Positions 1 through 6,633 of a stretch of 15,828 nt of DNA are shown here, one piece after another. The number at the start of each line of letters is the position of its first letter. Position 1 is the first letter of the stretch. The notes under the pieces were generated by a model. It was not told where the DNA came from and made no database searches. It saw only the letters and a program-made list of their open reading frames with translations. Position numbers and translations under genes: made by a program. This stretch comes from an uncultured Bacilli bacterium (GTDB taxonomy: Bacteria > Bacillota_I > Bacilli_A > RFN20 > DUOF01), in NCBI GenBank assembly GCA_934101685.1, contig CAKORZ010000028.1, positions 1 through 15,828 of the forward strand, written 5' to 3'.

Positions 1-1
1 A

Positions 2-32
2 GTAAAGAAAAAGATTGGCTGGTAACCAATCT
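2..32 (-). terminator. Rho-independent terminator ending the pheST-tail unit
   Basis: Read on the minus strand, a 7-bp stem (AGATTGG/CCAATCT, plus-strand arms 12-18 and 26-32, 7-nt loop) is followed by a U-rich run (TTTTCTTT). It lies 45 bases after the stop codon of the last minus-strand gene, which is the right place to end that transcript. A weaker 6-bp hairpin (TTATCA/TGATAA, 34-50) lies between the gene and this stem. Confidence 0.65.
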
Positions 33-77
33 CTTATCATAGTTTGATAACTTTACACAAAGTTTTTTACACTCTCA

Positions 78-524
78 TCAGTAATCTGATCTTTTTAAAT
101 AGTCTTTTAATTTATCAATGTTTTCATATTCCATTACTTGTAAGTTAAAGGCTATATCTTTTAATTTTTTATCTGCATCATCATATTTTTCTAAAAGATT
201 AGTACTGCTTTCTATTCCCATTTCACTGCCTTTTATAAAAGATTCTATATAATCACTTTCTTCATTTTTCTTTAAGGTAGAAAGGGATGTTTGCATCCAT
301 AAAAAGGCTCTTGCTATTAGATTAGTATTTTTTAATTTTTTATTAGATGTTGAAACTACATGTTCAAGATTTTTTTGTAAGTCTTCATATTTTTCAACAT
401 GAGAAAATAAATACTTTTTTAAATTACTGTTTTTCATTTTACCTGCGACTATTGAACCTGATTCAATTGCCATTGTTAAATCAGTATTTAATTTATTAGC
501 TAATTCCATATCATGTTTTTCCAT
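78..524 (-). CDS. Small helical protein, possibly DUF2383/ferritin-like four-helix bundle
   Basis: A 148-residue protein that looks almost entirely alpha-helical and charged, with no membrane segment or signal peptide. I chose the ATG at 524 because AGGTGA sits just upstream; an in-frame GTG at 533 would give 151 residues but lies inside that ribosome site. Helical stretches fall at about residues 5-30, 34-60, 66-86 and 92-140, and the general look (paired long helices, a central bend near NLIARAFLWMQ) recalls the DUF2383 ferritin-like fold. That resemblance is by eye and I see no clear metal-binding ExxH pattern. It is the last gene of the unit behind pheT, 39 bases after the protease gene. 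Function unknown. Confidence 0.75.
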   Translation of the reverse strand: MEKHDMELANKLNTDLTMAIESGSIVAGKMKNSNLKKYLFSHVEKYEDLQKNLEHVVSTSNKKLKNTNLIARAFLWMQTSLSTLKKNEESDYIESFIKGSEMGIESSTNLLEKYDDADKKLKDIAFNLQVMEYENIDKLKDYLKRSDY

Positions 525-563
525 ATTTATCACCTAATGATATTATGTGTATAAATATAATAT

Positions 564-1355
564 TTATTCTTCAGTATAATTAATATTATTTGCTTTTAAA
601 AAGTCTTTTATAATATTTAAATGAAGGCATTGTCCTAAATTAATAAAAGGATAATTGCTTACTATTTTTTTATCTAAACCACTTCTTATTTCTTGATTAA
701 CTATATCGAATCCTAAATGAAAATGTTTAGTTAAACTTTGCATTCCATAGATAGTTCCATTTGTGTCAAAAAGAGGTGCTCCACTTTGACCATTGAAACC
801 AGGTGTGGATAGTTCAATGCCAAATATTTGATTTTCATCTTTCACAAGTCTAGTAACTATGCCATCTATTGGAAATGTTGGTACATTTTGATTACCAAGA
901 GATGTAAATACTAGCTTATCTTCACTATCTATTTTATAGTTATTAAATTCAGGAAAAGCATAACCTAATCTACATAAACTTTTACCTTGTTTTATTTCTA
1001 AATCATCTTTTAAAAATGTAGCATGCCCATCATATAACTTACCTATTCCATTAAATTTTATAATAGCTATGTCATAAATAGGATGCATAATATATTGAAT
1101 AGAATTAATAACTTCATAGCAATTATGAAAACTTACTATAGCATCTTTATAGTTAGAATTTTCTAATCTATTATTTTTTAGTTTATCAAAATTAATAAGC
1201 ATATTTACCACATGTTTACAGGTAATAGCAACTCCTTCATCATTTACAAAAAATATAGTTGCAGTGCCACTTATTAATTCATCATTATTTAATCTTTCTA
1301 CAAAGCATATTGGGCGAACAAATCTAGATACTTTTTCTATTGCTTTTACAAACAT
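564..1355 (-). CDS. Trypsin-like serine protease, no signal peptide
   Basis: A 263-residue chymotrypsin-fold (peptidase S1/trypsin_2-like) protein. The triad is visible in order: His48 in ITCKHVV, Asp95 in IYDIAIIK and Ser191 in GFNGQSGAP, with a glycine-rich oxyanion segment before the serine. The N-terminus (MFVKAIEKVSRF) lacks a hydrophobic signal core and there is no transmembrane segment or PDZ domain, so it differs from the membrane-anchored HtrA/DegP layout and is probably cytosolic. The catalytic domain covers nearly the whole chain. Its start codon overlaps the stop of the upstream coiled-coil gene by one base (TAATG), implying translational coupling and a shared role. The substrate is unknown; the coupled membrane protein is an obvious candidate. 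The fold assignment is firm and the biological role is open. Confidence 0.85.
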   Translation of the reverse strand: MFVKAIEKVSRFVRPICFVERLNNDELISGTATIFFVNDEGVAITCKHVVNMLINFDKLKNNRLENSNYKDAIVSFHNCYEVINSIQYIMHPIYDIAIIKFNGIGKLYDGHATFLKDDLEIKQGKSLCRLGYAFPEFNNYKIDSEDKLVFTSLGNQNVPTFPIDGIVTRLVKDENQIFGIELSTPGFNGQSGAPLFDTNGTIYGMQSLTKHFHLGFDIVNQEIRSGLDKKIVSNYPFINLGQCLHLNIIKDFLKANNINYTEE

Positions 1356-2137
1356 TATTTGAATAATTTAAGGTAGATAACTACTCCAATTACAATTATT
1401 AAAATGTAAGATAATAAGATAAAGAATGATTGTCTATTGCATCTTCCTTGTAGTCTACGTATTTTACTTACACTAATTTTTGAATTTTTTTCATAGTTAT
1501 CAGTTTTTTCTTTGTAATTCTTATCTAGTTGTTCTATTTGCTTTTTTGCTTGTTCACATTCAAAAGAAATTAGTTTTAATCTTTCATCATTACTTTTTAT
1601 TTCTTTAACCATTCTTTTTATTTTTAATAAATAATCTAGAACTTCTGCTTCTCCACCGTTAACTTCACCTAATTCATCAATAGTTTTTAAGATGGTATCG
1701 TAATCATCAGCCATTTTATTACTTGATCCTAAAAATAATACTAGTAAATCTAATGTTTTTTGTTGTACTTCGCTCATTTTGTTAACATTTTTGGAGATAG
1801 TTCTAATGTTTTCTCCTTTTTTCCAAAAGGCTTCACTACCTTTTTGTGCTTCTATTTTATCCATTGTCTCGGATATTTCTTTTATTTCTTTAGCGCAAGA
1901 GTTAATGTTTTCTTTTACTAAGTTAATAAATTCAACACTTGAAGCATCAATCATTTCATTTTTTGGTTCATCAATAACTTCAACTTCACTAGTAGTTTGA
2001 TTAGTGGTCTCTTCATTATTTGATTTTTCTTCAGGAAGAGAGTCTAATTCATTTAAAGTTTCAGGATCAATAGAAAATTCTTCGAAACCTTTTTGAGGCT
2101 TTTCAATAATTTCTTCTTGTTTCTTTTCTTTTTTCAT
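1355..2137 (-). CDS. Tail-anchored coiled-coil membrane protein
   Basis: A 260-residue protein that I do not recognise as a named family. Residues 1-65 are low-complexity, Lys/Glu-rich then acidic (many E, N, T, P), and are probably disordered. Residues 66-230 are heptad-like helices with two breaks (near 100-105 and 158-163). Residues 231-237 are basic, and residues 238-257 form one strongly hydrophobic helix at the very C-terminus, followed by a short LKLFK end. This is the layout of a tail-anchored protein with its bulk in the cytoplasm. I chose the ATG at 2137, preceded by GGGTGA; upstream in-frame starts (ATG 2149, GTG 2182) would overlap pheT and have weaker ribosome sites. It begins 16 bases after the pheT stop and overlaps the protease start by one base. 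Confidence 0.75.
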   Translation of the reverse strand: MKKEKKQEEIIEKPQKGFEEFSIDPETLNELDSLPEEKSNNEETTNQTTSEVEVIDEPKNEMIDASSVEFINLVKENINSCAKEIKEISETMDKIEAQKGSEAFWKKGENIRTISKNVNKMSEVQQKTLDLLVLFLGSSNKMADDYDTILKTIDELGEVNGGEAEVLDYLLKIKRMVKEIKSNDERLKLISFECEQAKKQIEQLDKNYKEKTDNYEKNSKISVSKIRRLQGRCNRQSFFILLSYILIIVIGVVIYLKLFK

Positions 2138-2153
2138 GCTTTCACCCATTTCT

Positions 2154-4532
2154 TTATTTGGAATCTCCACGAAGTTTAGCACCTAATTTAGTTTGAACAT
2201 CATTTATTATTTTGTTGAATACTTGCATTACTTCATCTTCTAATAATGTTTTAGTTGTATCTTTAAATGTCAAAGAGTAGGCAATAGACTTCTTTCCTTC
2301 TTCAATATTACTATAAACATCAAATTCTTTGCAAGAATCTAGAAGTTTTCCTCCACTTCTCTTAATTTGCATTTTAACTGTTTCACTATCAACATTATTG
2401 TCTATAATGAAGGCAACATCTTTTACTATTTCAGGATATTTGTTTGCTTCTTTAAACTTAATAGGTTTAATTTGCTTATTATATAATCTTGTCATAGATA
2501 ATTCACATAAATAAATATCATCTTTTTTAATAGAAGGATGTACTCTACCAATTACACCAATTTCTTCTCTATCTAGATATATTTTTGCACATATTCCAGG
2601 ATGAAAATCATTAGTTATTTCTTTTTTGAATGAATATCTATTTTTGAATCCTAAATAATCAAGAAGATTTTCTACGATTCCTTTTAAATAATAGAAATCA
2701 CATTTACCATATAATCCTTGCCATTCATTTGCAATATAGTTTCCTTCAACTAAAAGTCCTACTTTTACATCTTCATTGTAGTTTACATCATATGTTTTAG
2801 CTATTTCATAAAGTTCTATGTCTTTTACATTTCTAGCTTTGTTGTATTCATATACTCCTACTAGAGAAGGAAGTAATGTAGTTCTTATAGTAGACTTATC
2901 TACTGTCATAGGATTAGGTAATTTAATTTGTTCTTTTTTTTCATATTTAAACATATTAGCTTGTTTTTCACTAACTAGTGTATATGTTTTAGTTTCGTTT
3001 AATCCAAGTGCTCTAAGTCTTTTAGAAATTTCTTTTCTTATTTTTACATCACCAACATAAACGCCTCTTCTTAAAGGAAGGGTTGGTAAAGTAGAAACTA
3101 GGTTATGATAGCCATATAATCTTCCTATTTCTTCAGCGATATCATTTACATTATTATCTATATCAAGTCTTCTTGATGGTATAGTTACAGTGAAAGTATC
3201 TTTATTATCTAAAGAATAAGGGAAATCTAAACGATTTAATTCTGTTTCTACATCTTTGTCAGATAATGATAAACCAAGCATTTTACTTACTTCTTCTGTT
3301 TTAAATGTAACAATTTTAGGAGTTTTATCTACTTCATCATGCTTAATAATACCTGTTAAAACCTTAGCATTTGCATATTTCTCTAATAAATAACAAGCTC
3401 TTTCTATTGCTGCATCTGTATATTCGTAGCTTAACCCTTTTCCATATCTAATTGAAGCTTCACTCTTTAAATTTAATCTAGCAGCAGTATATCTAATACT
3501 TACTGCATCAAAGATAGCGCTTTCAATTAAAATGTTTTTAGTCGAATCATCTACTTCAGTATTTTCTCCACCCATAACACCAGCAACACATACAGGTTTT
3601 ACTCCATCAGTAATTACGATATCTTGACTAGTTAAATTTCTTTTTATTCCATCTAAAGTAGTAATTTCTTCGTTTTCTTTAGCATTTCTAACAACTATTT
3701 TATCCCCTAATTTATCCTTATCAAAGAAATGTAAAGGATTACCATATTCTAACATTACATAGTTAGAGATATCCACTACATTATTAATAGGTCTCATACC
3801 TGCTGCTATTAATCTATTTTTAATAAAGTCAGGAGATTCTTTTATTTCAACATCTTTTACCATTTTTGCTAAATAGTAAGGACATTTATTAGTTTCAACC
3901 TTAACACTCATATATTTACTTACATTGTCATTTATAGGCTTATAGTTGCAAGAAGGTAATTTTACCTTTTTATTTAAGATACATGCTATTTCATAAGCAA
4001 AACCAATATGATAATAGCAATCATTATTACGATGTTTATGAACGTCTAATTCATATACAGTATCATTAGTTCCTAAATAAATATTAGCATCAGTTCCAGG
4101 CTTTAAATCAGTATGTAATTCTTCAATTCCTCTAGCGTATGCTTCATCTGTTTTCTTTTCTAGTCCTAATTCATATAAAGCACACATCATACCATTAGAT
4201 TCAACACCTCTAATTTTTCCAACTTTTATTTCAAAGTTCTCAGGCAATATACATCCTGGAAGGGCTACTAGTACCTTTATTCCTACTCTTGCATTAGGGG
4301 CACCACAAACTATTTGAGTGATTTTGTCTCCTATATCTACCTGACAAACATGTAAGTGATCACTATCAGGATGCATTACGCATTCTTTTATTTCTCCAAT
4401 TACTAAATGATCAATTCTATTGCTTATTACTTTTTCTACATTAACCCCAGCTTTAGTTACTTTTACAGCAAGTTCATGTAAATCTTCATTTTCTATATCA
4501 ATATAATCTTTAACCCAGTTTAAACTAATCAT
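2154..4532 (-). CDS. pheT: Phenylalanyl-tRNA synthetase beta subunit
   Basis: The 792-residue beta subunit of the alpha2-beta2 enzyme that charges tRNA-Phe; its length is normal for the long bacterial form. The N-terminal OB-fold tRNA-binding domain spans about residues 39-150 (LVIGEIKECVMHPDSDHL, IVCGAPN). It is followed by the B3/B4 editing region (about 210-380), B5 (about 400-475), the catalytic-core-like domain (about 480-690), and a C-terminal ferredoxin-like anticodon-binding domain (about 700-792, ending KLGAKLRGDSK). GGGAGGA lies upstream of the ATG, inside the end of pheS, and only two bases separate the genes. Control is expected through the T-box leader ahead of pheS. Nothing looks degraded. 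Confidence 0.97.
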   Translation of the reverse strand: MISLNWVKDYIDIENEDLHELAVKVTKAGVNVEKVISNRIDHLVIGEIKECVMHPDSDHLHVCQVDIGDKITQIVCGAPNARVGIKVLVALPGCILPENFEIKVGKIRGVESNGMMCALYELGLEKKTDEAYARGIEELHTDLKPGTDANIYLGTNDTVYELDVHKHRNNDCYYHIGFAYEIACILNKKVKLPSCNYKPINDNVSKYMSVKVETNKCPYYLAKMVKDVEIKESPDFIKNRLIAAGMRPINNVVDISNYVMLEYGNPLHFFDKDKLGDKIVVRNAKENEEITTLDGIKRNLTSQDIVITDGVKPVCVAGVMGGENTEVDDSTKNILIESAIFDAVSIRYTAARLNLKSEASIRYGKGLSYEYTDAAIERACYLLEKYANAKVLTGIIKHDEVDKTPKIVTFKTEEVSKMLGLSLSDKDVETELNRLDFPYSLDNKDTFTVTIPSRRLDIDNNVNDIAEEIGRLYGYHNLVSTLPTLPLRRGVYVGDVKIRKEISKRLRALGLNETKTYTLVSEKQANMFKYEKKEQIKLPNPMTVDKSTIRTTLLPSLVGVYEYNKARNVKDIELYEIAKTYDVNYNEDVKVGLLVEGNYIANEWQGLYGKCDFYYLKGIVENLLDYLGFKNRYSFKKEITNDFHPGICAKIYLDREEIGVIGRVHPSIKKDDIYLCELSMTRLYNKQIKPIKFKEANKYPEIVKDVAFIIDNNVDSETVKMQIKRSGGKLLDSCKEFDVYSNIEEGKKSIAYSLTFKDTTKTLLEDEVMQVFNKIINDVQTKLGAKLRGDSK

Positions 4533-4534
4533 TA

Positions 4535-5572
4535 TTAATCCTCCCTTCTATCGAATGCTTCAGATTCTCTTAAATCTGTTTGATAGAATTTTCTAATATC
4601 ACTAATTCCATATTTTAACATTGCCATTCTTTCTGCTCCAAAGCCAAAAGCAAACCCACTCCAAACTTTAGGATCATATCCACCATTTCTTAATACATTA
4701 GGGTGAACCATTCCAGCTCCTGCAATAGTTATCCAACCTGTATTCTTGCATAGGGGACAACCTTTTCCTTTGCATGAGAAACAAGATATATCCATTTCTA
4801 CTGAAGGTTCTGTGAATTGGTAATAACTAGGTCTAAATCTAGTTTCGCAGTTTTCTCCAAATAGTTTTTTAGCTAATATATCAAATGTTCCTTTTAAATC
4901 AGAAAGACTTATATTTTTATCAATTAACAAACCTTCTATTTGCATGAATTGATGTGAGTGAGTAGCATCATCAGCATCTCTTCTATATGTTTTACCAGGG
5001 CAAATCATTCTAATTGGAGTATTCCCGCCATTTGCTAACATTGTACGTGCTTGTACTGGTGAAGTTTGGCTTCTTAGTAATACTTTTTCATCTTCAATAT
5101 AGAATGTATCTTGTGCATCTCTAGCAGGGTGTCCTTTAGGAATATTTAACATTTCAAAATTGAATTTATCTTCTTCTACTTCAGGGCCATCTACAACATC
5201 GTATCCCATTGACATGAATACTTCTTCTACTTCTTCAATAACATGTTCTAGTATGCTTGGAGCACCTTGTCTAACTTTAGTAGATGGTAAAGTAACATCT
5301 ATTTCTTCACTTTTTAACTTTTTATTTAATTCTTCTTTTTCTAATTTAGCTTTTAATTCATCTAAGCCTTCAGTAATAAAATTCTTTAAATTATTAACCA
5401 TTTGTCCAAAAGAAGCTCTTTTTTCAGCAGCTACTTCTTTCATTTTCATCATTAGTTCACTAACTTTACCTTTTTTACTTAGATATTTGTTTCTAACTTC
5501 CATTAAATCTTTTTGATCTTTAATAGTTTTTAAGTCCTCTAAGTATTCATTTTTCATTTGTTCATCATTCAT
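4535..5572 (-). CDS. pheS: Phenylalanyl-tRNA synthetase alpha subunit
   Basis: The 345-residue catalytic alpha subunit, a class II aminoacyl-tRNA synthetase. An N-terminal helical hairpin (about 1-90) should contact tRNA. The catalytic core follows, with GHPARDAQDTF (147-157), motif 2 around 187-214 (RMICPGKTYRRD, then HSHQFMQIEG) and motif 3 around 306-321 (GFAFGFGAERMAMLKY). Four cysteines (264, 267, 272, 275) in SCFSCKGKGCPLCKNTGW form the small zinc-ribbon-like insert also known from Gram-positive PheS. GGAGGA precedes the ATG at the usual distance. It is the first gene after the T-box leader and is followed almost directly by pheT. Confidence 0.97.
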   Translation of the reverse strand: MNDEQMKNEYLEDLKTIKDQKDLMEVRNKYLSKKGKVSELMMKMKEVAAEKRASFGQMVNNLKNFITEGLDELKAKLEKEELNKKLKSEEIDVTLPSTKVRQGAPSILEHVIEEVEEVFMSMGYDVVDGPEVEEDKFNFEMLNIPKGHPARDAQDTFYIEDEKVLLRSQTSPVQARTMLANGGNTPIRMICPGKTYRRDADDATHSHQFMQIEGLLIDKNISLSDLKGTFDILAKKLFGENCETRFRPSYYQFTEPSVEMDISCFSCKGKGCPLCKNTGWITIAGAGMVHPNVLRNGGYDPKVWSGFAFGFGAERMAMLKYGISDIRKFYQTDLRESEAFDRRED

Positions 5573-5593
5573 TAAAATTCCTCCTTTACAAAT

Positions 5594-5627
5594 AAAAAAA
5601 GCTCCTATTAAAAATATAATAGGAACT
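5594..5627 (-). terminator. T-box regulated terminator before pheS
   Basis: On the minus strand AGTTCCTATT pairs with AATAGGAGCT (plus arms 5618-5627 and 5600-5609): ten base pairs including one G-U, with an 8-nt loop, followed by seven U residues (5594-5600). The 5' arm also contains the TCCTA that pairs with the T-box, so it is the terminator half of the switch. It ends about 20 bases before the pheS start. Confidence 0.9.
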
Positions 5628-5838
5628 TGATAGTTTTATTCAATACTAAGCCAAGCGGTACCATCCTAATTCATAGAATTTCTATGCTCTTAATTAAGTA
5701 ATATAACGTTTACTAAACGGCATTTATTAGATGCACTCATAGGTGAATTCACTAGGCTTATTATAAGTAAACTTTCAGCGGGTCATTTACTCTCTCTTTT
5801 TAATAAGTTTTCTAATTACTACTCCTAATCAAAGCATT
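5594..5838 (-). promoter_or_regulatory. T-box riboswitch leader of pheST (Phe-specific)
   Basis: The 314-base gap between pflA and pheS is filled by this leader and its promoter. The T-box core AGGATGGTACCGC is at 5655-5667. Its UGGU bulge can pair with an ACCA tRNA end, as expected for tRNA-Phe with discriminator A. Stem I has an AGTA element near 5815-5822 and the conserved distal arm AGAGAGT...GCTGAAAG near 5765-5800. The likely specifier codon is TTC (Phe), at plus positions 5745-5747, placed just before the CCTA that closes the loop with TAGG. TAGGA of the T-box (5664-5668) can pair with TCCTA (5620-5624) inside the terminator's 5' arm, which gives the expected exclusive antiterminator. 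Uncharged tRNA-Phe should permit readthrough into pheST. Confidence 0.92.
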
Positions 5839-5844
5839 GCCTTT

Positions 5845-5872
5845 ATTATAACAAGTTTGAAATTTATGTCAA
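5845..5872 (-). promoter_or_regulatory. Vegetative sigma promoter of pheST
   Basis: A perfect -35 TTGACA (plus 5867-5872), a 16-base spacer and a perfect -10 TATAAT (5845-5850) preceded by TGT (extended -10). The predicted start, about 5838-5840, lies immediately before T-box stem I. The -35 lies only 14 bases beyond the pflA stop codon. Confidence 0.88.
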
Positions 5873-5886
5873 TAAATAAGAATACA

Positions 5887-6633
5887 TTAAATACAAAGTA
5901 TTTTCTCTGCTTTTTTTATTTCTTCTTCTGTTGGTGATCTGTAACCTACAAGTGAATATTTTATGCCTAATTTATCATATTTTGCTATAGCTAGGTTGTG
6001 ATATGGAAGTATTTCTACTTTTGTAACAGTTTTTAAAGTGTTTATAAACTTTTTGGTGTTTATTAAGTCTTCTTCATTATCTGTTAAATTTGGTACTAAT
6101 ACTCTTCTTGTCCACATTTCTTTATTATGATTAGATAAATAAGTCATTAAATTTAATATGTTTTTATTAGATTTTCCGGTTAATTCTTTATGTTTATCGC
6201 TATCAAAAAGTTTTAAATCAATTATGAATAAATCTGTTAAATTCATTAGCTTGTCAAACTTCTCTAAATATTCTTTTTCTGCTGTAAATGGTTCTCCACT
6301 AGTATCTATTACACAACTTACATTATTTTCTTTTGCTAAAGCAAATAACTCAATTAAAAAATCGATTTGAAGTAATGGTTCACCACCACTTACTGTTATT
6401 CCTCCATTACTATTATTTTCACCCCAATAGTAATGATATCTATATGCTTTTTCAAAAACTTCTTTAGGACTCATTATTATTGAATTACAATCTTTTAAAT
6501 TCCATGTTTCTGGATTGTGACAATACTTACAGCGCATATTACACCCTTGCAAAAAAATAACAAATCTAACGCCTGGGCCATCAACTAATCCAAATGTTTC
6601 AAAAGAATTTATGATTCCATTACATTCTTTCAT
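5887..6633 (-). CDS. pflA: Pyruvate formate-lyase activating enzyme
   Basis: A 248-residue radical SAM enzyme that cleaves S-adenosylmethionine and installs the glycyl radical on PflB. The iron-sulfur cluster motif CX3CX2C is Cys31, Cys35, Cys38 (GCNMRCKYCHNPETW), and the SAM-binding GGEP is at 83-86 (VSGGEPLLQ). There is no extra ferredoxin insert, so it is the short PflA type and not the longer glycyl-radical activases. Its ATG lies inside the end of pflB (14-base overlap, different frame), with AAGG as a modest ribosome site, which suggests coupling to pflB translation. No hairpin terminator follows it before the pheST promoter. Confidence 0.95.
   Translation of the reverse strand: MKECNGIINSFETFGLVDGPGVRFVIFLQGCNMRCKYCHNPETWNLKDCNSIIMSPKEVFEKAYRYHYYWGENNSNGGITVSGGEPLLQIDFLIELFALAKENNVSCVIDTSGEPFTAEKEYLEKFDKLMNLTDLFIIDLKLFDSDKHKELTGKSNKNILNLMTYLSNHNKEMWTRRVLVPNLTDNEEDLINTKKFINTLKTVTKVEILPYHNLAIAKYDKLGIKYSLVGYRSPTEEEIKKAEKILCI

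Noticed and set aside
540..563. ATATTAT/ATAATAT inverted repeat between the protease gene and the last gene of the unit
   Set aside because: Arms are A/T only, with a 10-base loop and no T run; such repeats are expected by chance in this base composition.
5160..5516. Plus-strand open frame inside pheS (118 codons)
   Set aside because: Ser/Phe/Leu-rich translation typical of the antisense frame of an A+T-rich gene; pheS on the other strand is certain.
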